From positions 1-40,179 of the forward strand of contig JAAVFD010000015.1 in the NCBI GenBank assembly GCA_014800945.1: 40,179 bases of DNA, in the 5' to 3' direction. This DNA comes from Barnesiella sp. GTDB lineage: Bacteria > Bacteroidota > Bacteroidia > Bacteroidales > Muribaculaceae. The number at the start of each line of letters is the position of its first letter. Positions within the stretch are counted from its first letter, which is position 1. Positions 1-8,340 of this stretch are shown here, piece after piece. A program made the position numbers and the translations under genes. Below the pieces are notes generated by a model. The model was not told the origin of the DNA. It searched no databases and worked only from the letters and a program-made list of their open reading frames with translations.

Positions 1-408
1 CGCTCATATAGGGATGTTAACGAATTTCGTCTTCTTGTATCAATCGCAGCTGTTATATTGCTGATTATTTGCAGTATCGGTATGACCGGATATATGAATG
101 ACGAGATGAGTCGTCGTAGTCGTGAAATAGCTGTGAGAAAAGTAAATGGAGCAACAACCACTTCTGTGGTGCGGTTGATATGCCGGTCTGTTTTAATTAC
201 CGCTCTACCGGCTGTGACTCTCGGAATTGTCGCAGCATGGTATTTCAGCCATATGTGGCTTGAACAGTTCACTATAACTCTTCAAAATCTCACTATTACA
301 TTTATTCTCTCCGGTTTAGCTACAATCATAATAATTCTATGCATTTCAATAGTGCTGACAGTTCGTCGCGCATCGGCTAATCCTGTAGAAAATCTAAGAT
401 CTGAATAA
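1..408 (+). CDS. FtsX-like ABC transporter permease, C-terminal part (5' end cut by window edge)
   Basis: The frame is open from base 1, so this is the 3' end of a longer gene; about 135 residues are visible. The visible part has a membrane helix (around VSIAAVILLIICSIGM), a cytoplasmic stretch with RSREIAVRKVNGA, then two more helices and the tail RRASANPVENLRSE. The RE-I-x-x-RK-x-NGA motif followed by two helices and a closing 'NP...LR.E' is characteristic of the C-terminal FtsX/MacB-type permease domain. The family works as a dimer with a LolD/MacB-like ATPase, moving lipoproteins, peptides or drugs, or passing mechanical force across the inner membrane. The ATPase gene follows after 16 bases, so the two form one transporter. 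Substrate cannot be told. Bacteroidales carry many paralogues of this permease type. Confidence 0.9.
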   Translation, partial: RSYRDVNEFRLLVSIAAVILLIICSIGMTGYMNDEMSRRSREIAVRKVNGATTTSVVRLICRSVLITALPAVTLGIVAAWYFSHMWLEQFTITLQNLTITFILSGLATIIIILCISIVLTVRRASANPVENLRSE

Positions 409-424
409 AATAATACTTATTAAT

Positions 425-1099
425 ATGATTAAAATTAACGACTTAAAAAAGGTGTTCCGCACCTCTGAAATTGAAACGAGTGCATTGAATGGTGTAAATA
501 TGGAGATTCAGGACGGAGAATTTGTAGCTATTATGGGACCATCAGGCTGCGGTAAATCGACCTTACTGAATATCATAGGTTTACTTGACAATCCCACATC
601 CGGGAGTTATAAAATAGACGGCAAGGAAGTCAGCTCATTAAGAGAAAATGAGCGTACAGACTTGCGCAAAGGTAATATAGGCTTTGTGTTTCAGGGGTTC
701 AATCTTATAGATGAATTAACTGTTGCTCAGAATGTAGAATTGCCTTTGACTTATCTTAATGTATCATCATCAAAGCGAAAGGAACTTGTTAAAGAAGTCC
801 TCGAAAAGGTGAACTTAAATCATAGGGCAAAGCATTATCCAAACCAGTTGTCCGGTGGTCAGCAGCAAAGAGTGGCAATTGCCAGAGCTGTAGTTACTAA
901 CCCAAAAGTACTACTTGCTGATGAGCCCACAGGCAACCTTGACTCAACCAATGGTAAGGAGGTAATGGAACTGCTTAATGAACTTAACAGAGGAGGTACA
1001 ACAATTGTAATGGTAACCCATTCAAACCACGATGCATCGTATGCTGACAGAACTATAAATCTATTTGATGGTTCTGTTGTAGCAGAAATTCATTCGTAA
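425..1099 (+). CDS. ABC transporter ATP-binding protein, MacB/LolD type
   Basis: A 224-residue cytoplasmic ATPase that powers the FtsX-like permease encoded just upstream (16-base gap, same strand). All nucleotide-binding motifs are intact: Walker A GPSGCGKST at residues 38-46, Q-loop in GFVFQGFN near 87-94, signature LSGGQQQ at 142-148, Walker B VLLADEP at 162-168, D-loop NLDS and the switch histidine in MVTHSNH near the end. Length and the LADEPTGNLDS signature fit the LolD/MacB/FtsE group rather than importer ATPases. The start ATG lies in the A-rich context usual here. The gene ends one base from the convergent phosphoethanolamine-transferase-like gene. Substrate remains unknown. Confidence 0.96.
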   Translation: MIKINDLKKVFRTSEIETSALNGVNMEIQDGEFVAIMGPSGCGKSTLLNIIGLLDNPTSGSYKIDGKEVSSLRENERTDLRKGNIGFVFQGFNLIDELTVAQNVELPLTYLNVSSSKRKELVKEVLEKVNLNHRAKHYPNQLSGGQQQRVAIARAVVTNPKVLLADEPTGNLDSTNGKEVMELLNELNRGGTTIVMVTHSNHDASYADRTINLFDGSVVAEIHS

Positions 1100-1100
1100 T

Positions 1101-2792
1101 TTAGTCTGTAATTATCTTTAAAGAATCAAGAATTTCAAAATCTCTCTGTCTCATACCTATATTTCTGAGCGGTAACCCAATGTTGTGATCTGTAAGATAA
1201 ATTCTTTTCGGTTCTTTATATGAAATATTTACTACACTCATTGTTGTATCTGATACAGCTGTTCTGATACCGGCTATATCAAATGCTGTTTGAGCAAAAG
1301 AGCTGCTGGAACTGACATTTTTCAATCTGTTGGCTTCAGCAGCCTTTATAATAGACGGATATTGAGATACATAGGCTTTGTTAAACCAAAGGATAAACGG
1401 TACATGAATCTGGTATGCGCTCGGTACCGGTGATGCATGGAGAAAAAGATTTCTGTTATCATCAAAAATATCTTCACCGTGGTCAGAGGTATATATCATA
1501 GCTGCAGGACAATCCAAATTGGATAATTCTGAAGTTACTTCCGATAACAATTTTGAAGTTAATAAAATGCTGTTATCATAGGCATTAATCAATTCGTTAC
1601 GATGTGAAGGATTAGCTTGAAGAGGATAATCAGGGGTAAACGTAGGCTCAATACCCTCATACCTGTCTATATAGCTGAAATGTGAGCCATAACTGTGAAG
1701 AACAATCAGTTGTTTTCTATTACCTTCTGAAATTTGAGCGGTTAAATAAGGAACTAATGATAAGTCATTAGGATTTGAAACCGCACCATCCATTTCCTTA
1801 ATGAATATTGAGGTATCGGCTTCAAAACCAAATCGGTCTATAAAAGATCTGTTATATCGCTGATTGGAAAAGAAGGCAGTTTTGAATCCCGCTTCCTTGA
1901 ATGCTGAAATTATACTCTTAACACAATAAATTGAGTCTTCAAAATTTTCGGCAGTTAGATGACTAAGCAGCATAGGCACACTCTTGTGGGTAGTGTTACT
2001 TTCGCTGAGTACTTTGGGGAACGAAATATATGTTGAGTCATTCAACTGTGGGTTTGTCTGTCGGGTATAGCCATTAAGCTGCCAGTGATCAGCCCTTGAG
2101 GTCTCCCCTATAACCATTACATAAATTTCTCGACTGTTTCGTGATGAATCATAATGAGCATAATGGTTGTAGTCAATACTTTTATTACTTGTCATTTTCA
2201 CCGCGCGATGTATTGCTAACTTGACGTTGTACAACACATTTATAGGAAACAAGTCGTTTTTCACCGAATATCCAGTTCCAGAAGAATAAGCTGCAATAAG
2301 GGTAAAAATTCCTGTTATAGTCAGGCATATAGCTATAATTCTATATCGCTGAATAAAAATATTCTTCAGGTAGATTCCTTTTACACAGCACAGTATGGCT
2401 GTTACAATCGGTGGAATATACATAACAATGACAAGCAAAACGTATGTCATCATATTTCCAAGTAATTCTCCGGCTTCAGCAGGGTTGGTTGTAAGAAGAT
2501 TCAACAGCATGTCAACCGCAATAATACTTCTGCCGTAAAGACCCAATAAAACTATTTGGAAAGCGGCAAAAAACATTAGCGGGAACATGAACAGAGAGGT
2601 CCGTCCTACTTTCTTTGATAGCGATAGGCAAACCCACCACACTCCTGTTGGTAAGATACTGTTGGTCAATTTGCCAAATATTGATATTGGTTCAGTAAAT
2701 GAGAGCAGAATATTTGGAGCGATAACAACTGCTAAAGTCCACCAGTACAAAATATCAGCTATAATAAACTTATTATTTTCAGAATGCTTCAT
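1101..2792 (-). CDS. Phosphoethanolamine transferase-like (EptA/sulfatase fold) inner-membrane enzyme
   Basis: About 563 residues: five N-terminal membrane helices (roughly residues 10-170) followed by a periplasmic alkaline-phosphatase/sulfatase-fold domain. Metal and catalytic motifs of the EptA family are visible: VIGETSRADHWQLNGY (Glu ~230), SNTTHKSVP with candidate nucleophile Thr 267/268, HSYGSHFSY (His ~371), YTSDHGED (Asp-His ~437-438) and FLHASP (His ~452). The family transfers phosphoethanolamine from phosphatidylethanolamine to lipid A or other glycans, so this enzyme probably decorates lipid A; the acceptor is an inference. I chose the ATG at 2790-2792, which overlaps the end of the upstream Omp85-like gene by 14 bases (translational coupling); an ATG at 2796-2798 and a GTG at 2820-2822 are alternatives. 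The stop is one base from the ABC ATPase stop. Confidence 0.88.
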   Translation of the reverse strand: MKHSENNKFIIADILYWWTLAVVIAPNILLSFTEPISIFGKLTNSILPTGVWWVCLSLSKKVGRTSLFMFPLMFFAAFQIVLLGLYGRSIIAVDMLLNLLTTNPAEAGELLGNMMTYVLLVIVMYIPPIVTAILCCVKGIYLKNIFIQRYRIIAICLTITGIFTLIAAYSSGTGYSVKNDLFPINVLYNVKLAIHRAVKMTSNKSIDYNHYAHYDSSRNSREIYVMVIGETSRADHWQLNGYTRQTNPQLNDSTYISFPKVLSESNTTHKSVPMLLSHLTAENFEDSIYCVKSIISAFKEAGFKTAFFSNQRYNRSFIDRFGFEADTSIFIKEMDGAVSNPNDLSLVPYLTAQISEGNRKQLIVLHSYGSHFSYIDRYEGIEPTFTPDYPLQANPSHRNELINAYDNSILLTSKLLSEVTSELSNLDCPAAMIYTSDHGEDIFDDNRNLFLHASPVPSAYQIHVPFILWFNKAYVSQYPSIIKAAEANRLKNVSSSSSFAQTAFDIAGIRTAVSDTTMSVVNISYKEPKRIYLTDHNIGLPLRNIGMRQRDFEILDSLKIITD

Positions 2793-3969
2793 TAACATTA
2801 AATACAAAAGATTTTTCACCACGTCCTATACCAAAGTCAAGACGTACATTGATTCTTTTTTTGAATTCCCAGCGGTATCCAACACCACAACAAGGCAATA
2901 TAGCTTTGCCACGAAATTTGGAGATCGACGGAGCTATAGCAGCGGCTCCGCCCCAAATAGCTATTCCATTTCTCCTCCACACATGCTGCCGAAGTTCAAC
3001 TATCCCTTCTACTTCAACCTTATCACGATACCTTCCTTCGTAATATCCCCTCACCGCCTTACTACCGCCAAATGTTGATAGCATGGTCCATGGAACGTTA
3101 CCATAATTATAGGTGCCTTCCAATGTAGTAGCCACTATTCCCCCGTTCCATACCGCCTTATAACGAGAGGCTATAAAACTGGTGCGAGAGAATGCCATTT
3201 TATTACCTAAAAAACGTGGGGCGAAATGTTGATTTATTGATAATAGCCAACCGGAATGTGGATCCGTGAAGCTATCTCGGGTATCGTACTTGGCTGAAAA
3301 TCCAATAAAAGTTGTCAGAGTTCGTAAACGTTCTTCATTCCATAGGTATAAAAATTGCGGGTCTATATTAGAACCTTTCATATATGAGAATTGCGCTCCA
3401 GGTCCCAGATATAGCGCCTCTGCCAGTTTGAAATACAAATCAGCTGAAACCTTTGTGGAAAAGAGGTCATACTTTGTCTCATTGTTTTTGTTTCTACCGT
3501 TACTATATCCTATTCCCCAAAATTTTGTGGGGAAGGAGTAAAGGTTTACATTATAGTCAAATAATATATCTTCACCAGAGAAAATATTATTGCCACTTAT
3601 GCCAATAAGATAAAATCCCACTGTTGAAAGGTCACTATACAGACTTACATTACTCGGCATAAGAGTTGTATCTCCTTTTGTATAATAATTTCCGGCTGCC
3701 ATAAGCCCTAATCCGAGTCTGGTGTCACTTGAATAATGTGGCCCACCTATAAAACTGACATCAAACCTCTTTTTCTTTTTGGGTTTGTTAGTATCATCAA
3801 AATAAGATATTATTCGTCTAAAAAGATTGTTGGATTTCTGGCTCTTACTCATGTGAATGGAATCCGTCAATGAATCTGATGCACAGATGCCATTGGCAGG
3901 ATGTGTAAAACCGGAAAATGATATACACAAAGCCAGAATCAAAACAATCTTTTTAGAAGCTTCTTGCAT
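2779..3969 (-). CDS. Omp85/BamA-superfamily outer-membrane beta-barrel protein
   Basis: 396 residues with a hydrophobic N-terminal signal segment (KKIVLILALCISFSGF, cleavage probably near residue 27-30), a basic patch NKPKKKKRFDV, then alternating beta-strand sequence to a C-terminal Phe, as expected of an outer-membrane barrel recognised by the BAM machine. The motif YDTRDSFTDPHSGW (228-241) and the lid-loop motif GGSKAVRGYYEGRYRD (301-316, with the RGY core) are the hallmarks of the Omp85 surface-antigen domain. There is no room for POTRA domains of a full BamA, so this is a barrel-only member, common in Bacteroidetes ('BamA/TamA family'). Role unknown; co-transcription and overlap with the EptA-like gene suggests an envelope or lipid-related job. 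Confidence 0.85.
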   Translation of the reverse strand: MQEASKKIVLILALCISFSGFTHPANGICASDSLTDSIHMSKSQKSNNLFRRIISYFDDTNKPKKKKRFDVSFIGGPHYSSDTRLGLGLMAAGNYYTKGDTTLMPSNVSLYSDLSTVGFYLIGISGNNIFSGEDILFDYNVNLYSFPTKFWGIGYSNGRNKNNETKYDLFSTKVSADLYFKLAEALYLGPGAQFSYMKGSNIDPQFLYLWNEERLRTLTTFIGFSAKYDTRDSFTDPHSGWLLSINQHFAPRFLGNKMAFSRTSFIASRYKAVWNGGIVATTLEGTYNYGNVPWTMLSTFGGSKAVRGYYEGRYRDKVEVEGIVELRQHVWRRNGIAIWGGAAAIAPSISKFRGKAILPCCGVGYRWEFKKRINVRLDFGIGRGEKSFVFNVNEAF

Positions 3970-4010
3970 AAATGTGGTGTGTATGTCAGAGAAAGGCTAA
4001 AATTCAGTTG

Positions 4011-4018
4011 CAAAAGTA
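4011..4018 (-). promoter_or_regulatory. Candidate -7 element for the Omp85-like/EptA-like operon
   Basis: On the minus strand this reads TACTTTTG, an exact match to the Bacteroidetes TAnnTTTG -7 element, about 42 bases before the ATG at 3969. I do not see a convincing -33 TTTG at the usual distance. Confidence 0.5.
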
Positions 4019-4111
4019 ATACTATTTTTCATTAAATTCACGCCACACATTTTCCTTTAAGTCATTATTTGTAGTAAATAATGTGCATATTACACCTGTA
4101 TAACTATGAAA

Positions 4112-4143
4112 ATTGAAAATCATTAAAGATATTATTAAATTTG
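4112..4143 (+). promoter_or_regulatory. Candidate sigma-ABfr promoter of the PCMD-protein gene
   Basis: ATTG at 4112-4115 and TAAATTTG at 4136-4143 are separated by 20 bases, matching the Bacteroidetes -33/-7 layout. The ATG at 4162 lies 18 bases beyond the -7 element, so the leader would be only about 10-12 bases. Confidence 0.6.
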
Positions 4144-4161
4144 CACTTCATTTAAAACATT

Positions 4162-5121
4162 ATGACACATAGACAATTCATTATATCATTAATAATCGGT
4201 GGAGTATCACTCAGCTCTTTTGCCGAAAAGCTTGAGCCGATAAAATTTGGAGACTTTGAAAATTGGGTTTCACGTGACATAACTGAAAGTATAGTTATTG
4301 GAGGAAAACATAAAACCTTATTTGAAATAGGTCCGACACAGAATATCTCAAACACTGCTCCATACAAAAATTTGGGAGGTTCACCTTGGGCTACAAGTAA
4401 TGTTTATGCAAAAGTCAGTGGTGTAACAAAAGGGTCAAATGCCGTATATCCATCAAACAGAACTGCATCTAACAAATGTGCTAAACTTTGCACGCAGATG
4501 GAAAATGTAAAGGTTCTAGGGCTGATAAATATGAATGTAATGGTTGCTGGGTCTATGTTTCTCGGTGAAATGATAGAGCCTATTTCAAGCACAAGCGATC
4601 CTTATAAGAAAATGGATATGGGAATGAAATACACTAAGAAACCAGCATTTCTCTCTCTTGATTATAAAGTTGATATGCCGGACACTGATACCAGAACCAA
4701 GAGTACCGGTTTCGGATCAAAGAAAACATTGAAAGGTAGAGATTCTGCTGTCGTTTTTATAATATTACAAAAGCGTTGGGAAGATTCTGAAGGGAATATT
4801 CATGCATCTAGAGTCGCAACAGGTGGAGAGCACTTTAAGAATGGTACTCAATGGATTAGCGGCCACAAAATACCGCTGATTTATGGCGATGTCTCCAAGA
4901 ACCCTAATTACGAATGGTTAGGATTAAGAAACGGAGAAAATGCTTATTATGCACGTAATTCCAAGGGGAAACTGGTAAAGGTGAATGAAGAGAATTGGGA
5001 TACTTCAAACTCAGTTCCTACCCATGCTATAGTAATGATAAGCAGCGGAAATGGTGAACCATTCATCGGCACTGAAGGATTAACTTTCTATGTGGATAAT
5101 GTTGCATTCGGTTTTAAGTAA
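4162..5121 (+). CDS. Secreted PCMD-domain protein (putative carbohydrate metabolism domain)
   Basis: 319 residues starting with a signal peptide (FIISLIIGGVSLSSFA, cleavage about residue 21). The body has the order expected for the PCMD family of Bacteroidetes: an N-terminal FGDFENWV element, a PWATSNVYAKVSG segment, a SNKCAKLCTQ element, GSMFLGEM ('G-S-x-F-x-G') near residue 132, KKPAFLSLDYKVD ('rP..l...yKy') near 172, a nucleus IPLIYGD, and a closing strand TFYVDNVAFGF. The fold is thought to be a beta-sandwich that binds carbohydrate on the cell surface; substrate is unknown. The signal lacks a clear lipobox Cys, so it may be periplasmic rather than lipid-anchored. It stands alone, with its own promoter, between the envelope genes and pheS. 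Confidence 0.7.
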   Translation: MTHRQFIISLIIGGVSLSSFAEKLEPIKFGDFENWVSRDITESIVIGGKHKTLFEIGPTQNISNTAPYKNLGGSPWATSNVYAKVSGVTKGSNAVYPSNRTASNKCAKLCTQMENVKVLGLINMNVMVAGSMFLGEMIEPISSTSDPYKKMDMGMKYTKKPAFLSLDYKVDMPDTDTRTKSTGFGSKKTLKGRDSAVVFIILQKRWEDSEGNIHASRVATGGEHFKNGTQWISGHKIPLIYGDVSKNPNYEWLGLRNGENAYYARNSKGKLVKVNEENWDTSNSVPTHAIVMISSGNGEPFIGTEGLTFYVDNVAFGFK

Positions 5122-5207
5122 GCGCTTTACGAATTGATAAACAGTCATATAAGTAAAAATTCAGACAAATATTTTAGAGCGTTATTTATTCATCATAATT
5201 TTTTATT

Positions 5208-5215
5208 TAATTTTG
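5208..5215 (+). promoter_or_regulatory. Candidate -7 element upstream of pheS
   Basis: TAATTTTG matches TAnnTTTG and lies 21 bases before the pheS ATG at 5237. No clear -33 TTTG is visible. It would drive the pheS-nth-CLC run. Confidence 0.5.
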
Positions 5216-5236
5216 CGCTAAATATTTAGCTTAATT

Positions 5237-6259
5237 ATGATTGATCAAATTAATTCCCTCAAAGAGGAAATAAATAGTCTCAAAGCTTCGTCAGCTCAAG
5301 ATGCAGAGGCATTAAGAATTAAATATCTTGGTAAAAAAGGTATTATCACCGCATTGTTTAATGATTTCAAAAATCTCACCGGTGATGCCAAGAAAACTTT
5401 GGGTAAGCCACTCAATGAGCTCAAGAATCTCGCAACTGAAAAAATCACTGAACTAAAAGATTCTGCGGCTATAATTCCAGATTCCGCCTTAGCTGAATTG
5501 GATTTAACCAGAACTTCAGCTCCGCTGCCATTGGGTACCAGACATCCACTCACAATTGTGAGGAATGAGATTACTTCAATATTTTCTCGATTAGGCTATA
5601 CTATTGCAGAAGGTCCCGAAATAGAAGATGACTGGCATGTATTCTCAGCACTCAATTTTGCAGAGGATCATCCTGCGAGAGATATGCAGGACACATTTTT
5701 TATAAGTCGTGGTCCTGATGTATTGCTTCGTACTCACACATCATCGGTTCAGACGAGAGTAATGGAACATACTCAACCCCCAATTCGTATTATTTGCCCG
5801 GGAAGAGTGTACCGCAACGAAGCTATATCAGCCAGAGCACACTGCTTTTTCCATCAGGTGGAGGCTTTATATGTAGCAGAAAATGTATCATTTGCTGATC
5901 TTCGTCAGACTCTTATGTATTTTGCGCAAGAGATGTTTGGTCCTGAGACAAAAATACGTCTTCGCCCGAGTTATTTCCCATTCACAGAGCCTTCTGCCGA
6001 AATGGATATTTCCTGCAATCTGTGTGGAGGTAAAGGCTGCTCATTCTGTAAGCATACAGGGTGGGTTGAGATTTTAGGGTGTGGAATGGTTGACCCCAAT
6101 GTTCTTGACGCGTGCGGAATAGACAGTAAGAAATATAGCGGTTTTGCGCTCGGCATGGGTGTAGAGCGTATCACAAATCTAAAATATCAGGTTAAGGATT
6201 TGAGAATGTTCTCTGAGAATGATAAACGATTCCTTGAGGAATTCACTTCAGCTCACTGA
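5237..6259 (+). CDS. pheS: Phenylalanine--tRNA ligase alpha subunit
   Basis: 340 residues, the usual length. It catalyses ATP-dependent charging of tRNA-Phe as part of the alpha2-beta2 enzyme in the cytoplasm. The N-terminal ~90 residues form the charged coiled-coil arm (Lys/Leu-rich, EEINSLKASSAQ) that contacts tRNA; the class II catalytic core follows, with GPEIEDDWHVFSALNF, DTFFIS, RTHTSSVQTRVM, the motif 2 region GRVYRNEAISARAHCFFHQVE, the aromatic pocket PFTEPSAEMD and motif 3 GFALGMGVERI near the C-terminus. The Cys-rich insert CNLCGGKGCSFC (about 253-264) is present in many bacterial PheS. The beta subunit pheT is not adjacent, which is common in Bacteroidetes. nth follows after 11 bases. 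Confidence 0.98.
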   Translation: MIDQINSLKEEINSLKASSAQDAEALRIKYLGKKGIITALFNDFKNLTGDAKKTLGKPLNELKNLATEKITELKDSAAIIPDSALAELDLTRTSAPLPLGTRHPLTIVRNEITSIFSRLGYTIAEGPEIEDDWHVFSALNFAEDHPARDMQDTFFISRGPDVLLRTHTSSVQTRVMEHTQPPIRIICPGRVYRNEAISARAHCFFHQVEALYVAENVSFADLRQTLMYFAQEMFGPETKIRLRPSYFPFTEPSAEMDISCNLCGGKGCSFCKHTGWVEILGCGMVDPNVLDACGIDSKKYSGFALGMGVERITNLKYQVKDLRMFSENDKRFLEEFTSAH

Positions 6260-6270
6260 TAAGATTTGTC

Positions 6271-6915
6271 ATGACGTTGCCGGAGCGTTATAAAGGAGTT
6301 TTGCAAAGGTTTGCTGAAGCAATGCCTGAAGCAAAGACTGAGCTCAATTATTCCGATCCGTTCGGTTTGCTCGTGGCTGTCATTTTGTCGGCACAATGTA
6401 CTGACAAAAGAGTAAATATGATAACTCCGGCATTGCTTGAGGCGTTTCCAACTCCAGAGGCAATGTCGGCCGCAACCCAGGAGGAAATATTTGAATACAT
6501 AAAATCGGTTTCTTATCCGAATAACAAAGCGAAATCTCTTTTGGGAATGGCGAAAACACTTGTGAGTGATTTCAATGGCAGAGTGCCAGACGATATGGAT
6601 TCTCTGCTGAAAATCCCTGGGGTGGGAAGGAAAACAGCTAATGTAATTCTTTCTGTGGTATTTCATCAAAGCGCGATGGCGGTTGATACTCACGTATTTC
6701 GAGTGAGTGAGCGCATAGGACTCACAACAAACAGTAAGAATCCGCTTACAACTGAAAAAACACTGATAAAGTATATACCGGAAAATTTGATTCCTAAGGC
6801 TCATCACTGGCTTATATTACATGGACGGTATGTGTGTAAGGCTCGCAAGCCGGAATGTCTGAATTGTGTTGTTAAAGATTATTGCAGATTTTGGGATAAA
6901 TCTCCTAAACCCTAA
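6271..6915 (+). CDS. nth: Endonuclease III (DNA glycosylase/AP lyase)
   Basis: 214 residues, matching bacterial Nth. It removes oxidised pyrimidines and nicks the resulting abasic site in base-excision repair. The helix-hairpin-helix IPGVGRKTANVI carries the catalytic Lys of GRKTA, the catalytic Asp is in VDTHVFRVSERIGL, and the C-terminal [4Fe-4S] loop has four Cys in the arrangement C-x6-C-x2-C-x5-C (CKARKPECLNCVVKDYC). It is 11 bases after pheS and 9 before the CLC gene, so the three are probably co-transcribed without an evident functional link. Confidence 0.97.
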   Translation: MTLPERYKGVLQRFAEAMPEAKTELNYSDPFGLLVAVILSAQCTDKRVNMITPALLEAFPTPEAMSAATQEEIFEYIKSVSYPNNKAKSLLGMAKTLVSDFNGRVPDDMDSLLKIPGVGRKTANVILSVVFHQSAMAVDTHVFRVSERIGLTTNSKNPLTTEKTLIKYIPENLIPKAHHWLILHGRYVCKARKPECLNCVVKDYCRFWDKSPKP

Positions 6916-6924
6916 AGCTAATAA

Positions 6925-8301
6925 ATGGGTTATACTGCTATGGATACGCAACCCGATACTCATAATCGCATTATAAACTCCTTGTCTAATTGGCGAGCCA
7001 AGCATTTTAATGAGAACTTTTTCGTACCGATTTTAGCGGTGTTTGTTGGAATAGTTACCGGCTTTTTTGCATTCCTTTTGAAAAGGATGATTGCCGGAGT
7101 ATCCCATTGGTTACACACCACATTTTCCGGTGAAATTCAATGGGTAATGATATTAATTCCTCTTATAGGAATATTGTTAACCGGAATATTTGTACGATAC
7201 ATAGTGCGTTTTGATATTACTCACGGGGTGAGTAAGTTGATTTCAAAGCTTAATAATAAAGTCTATACCATTAAAGCACGCATTATGGCAGCCCCTATGT
7301 TGGCAAGTTCTATAACACTTGGTTTCGGAGGATCGGCTGGTTCGGAGGGTCCTATAGCATATACCGGTGCTGCAATAGGTAGTAATTTCGCAAAAATTTT
7401 CGGACTCACACCTCAAATGATGATGGTTCTAGTTGGTTGTGGTGCAGCTGCGGGCATAGCCGGGATTTATAAATCACCTATTGGTGGATTTCTTTTTGCA
7501 CTGGAAGTTTTAAGGTTAGAACTAACAACAATATCTGTCATAACTGTGTTGCTTTCTGCTATCGTTGCCGTTATGACTACTTACTTATGTTCGGGATATT
7601 CTTCTGATTTACCATTTTCAAGTGATCTCATTTTTTCGCCATCTATAATGCCCTTATTCATAGTGTTTGGGATTTTTTGTGGATTATATTCATTTTACTA
7701 TTCCTCAATAATGCAAGGAATGGATAAACGGTATAACAAAATTAAGAATCCATGGCTGAAAAATTTATATGGCGGAACAATTCTGGCTGTATCCATATAT
7801 TTATTTCCTTCATTATACGGAGAGGGTTACAATATTATAGGCAATCTATTTAGTGGTGACATATACAGCGTTGTAGATAACACTTTAATTAGCCGATTTA
7901 TCGGAGGCATACCGGCTCTTATTATAGCATGTGTGGGATTACTCTTGCTCAAATGCTTTGCTGCATCTGCAAGTAACGGTGCCGGTGGTGTAGCCGGAGA
8001 CTTTGCACCGACTTTATTTGCTGGGAGCATTGCCGGACTATTATTCGCTCTTATCGTTAAATCATTATTACCTCAATTAGATTTACCTTTTGGAGATATG
8101 GTTCTTCTCGGTATGGGAGGTGTAATGGCTGGAGCCATAAGGGCACCGATGATGGCATTATTTCTAACAATAGAAATGACCGGGTGCTATTCTTTATTCT
8201 TTCCTGATTTAATTGTTTGCGGTGTGTCTTTCGGAGTAATAAGACTATTGTCTAATCGGGATTATTTTGAGCGCAGGTCTTTCTTCAAAAAAATACTTTG
8301 A
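6925..8301 (+). CDS. CLC-family chloride channel/transporter
   Basis: 458 residues, about 10-12 hydrophobic segments, no C-terminal CBS domains. CLC signatures are present: GSAGSEGPIAYTGAAIG, with the gating Glu at residue 141 (GxEGP), SPIGGFLFALEVLRLEL, and GGVAGDFAPTLFAGSIAG (GxFAP) in the second repeat. The residue equivalent to the proton-path Glu203 of E. coli ClcA is Val195 here (ALEV instead of IEEM), as in channel-type members, and the GSGIPE selectivity loop is replaced by THGVSKL (98-105). These suggest passive or differently coupled anion movement rather than 2Cl-/H+ exchange, but coupling cannot be decided from sequence. Alternative start ATG at 6940. Follows nth by 9 bases. Confidence 0.93.
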   Translation: MGYTAMDTQPDTHNRIINSLSNWRAKHFNENFFVPILAVFVGIVTGFFAFLLKRMIAGVSHWLHTTFSGEIQWVMILIPLIGILLTGIFVRYIVRFDITHGVSKLISKLNNKVYTIKARIMAAPMLASSITLGFGGSAGSEGPIAYTGAAIGSNFAKIFGLTPQMMMVLVGCGAAAGIAGIYKSPIGGFLFALEVLRLELTTISVITVLLSAIVAVMTTYLCSGYSSDLPFSSDLIFSPSIMPLFIVFGIFCGLYSFYYSSIMQGMDKRYNKIKNPWLKNLYGGTILAVSIYLFPSLYGEGYNIIGNLFSGDIYSVVDNTLISRFIGGIPALIIACVGLLLLKCFAASASNGAGGVAGDFAPTLFAGSIAGLLFALIVKSLLPQLDLPFGDMVLLGMGGVMAGAIRAPMMALFLTIEMTGCYSLFFPDLIVCGVSFGVIRLLSNRDYFERRSFFKKIL

Positions 8302-8309
8302 CCGTTTCA

Positions 8310-8340
8310 CAATTTTAGCGATATATTATCGTTAAGATTG
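8310..8340 (+). promoter_or_regulatory. 14-bp inverted repeat / RNA hairpin abutting the TonB-dependent receptor start
   Basis: The arms 8310-8323 (CAATTTTAGCGATA) and 8327-8340 (TATCGTTAAGATTG) pair over all 14 positions in RNA, with two G-U pairs, around a 3-base loop TAT. The right arm ends two bases before the ATG at 8343 and no T-tract follows, so it is not an intrinsic terminator. It fills almost the whole gap between the CLC gene and the receptor gene. It could hide the ribosome-binding region, stop RNases, or act as a DNA operator; the role is inferred. Confidence 0.55.

Noticed and set aside
2587-3078. 163-codon plus-strand ORF across the Omp85-like/EptA-like junction
   Set aside because: Lies antisense to two well-supported genes and has low-complexity, shadow-like composition.
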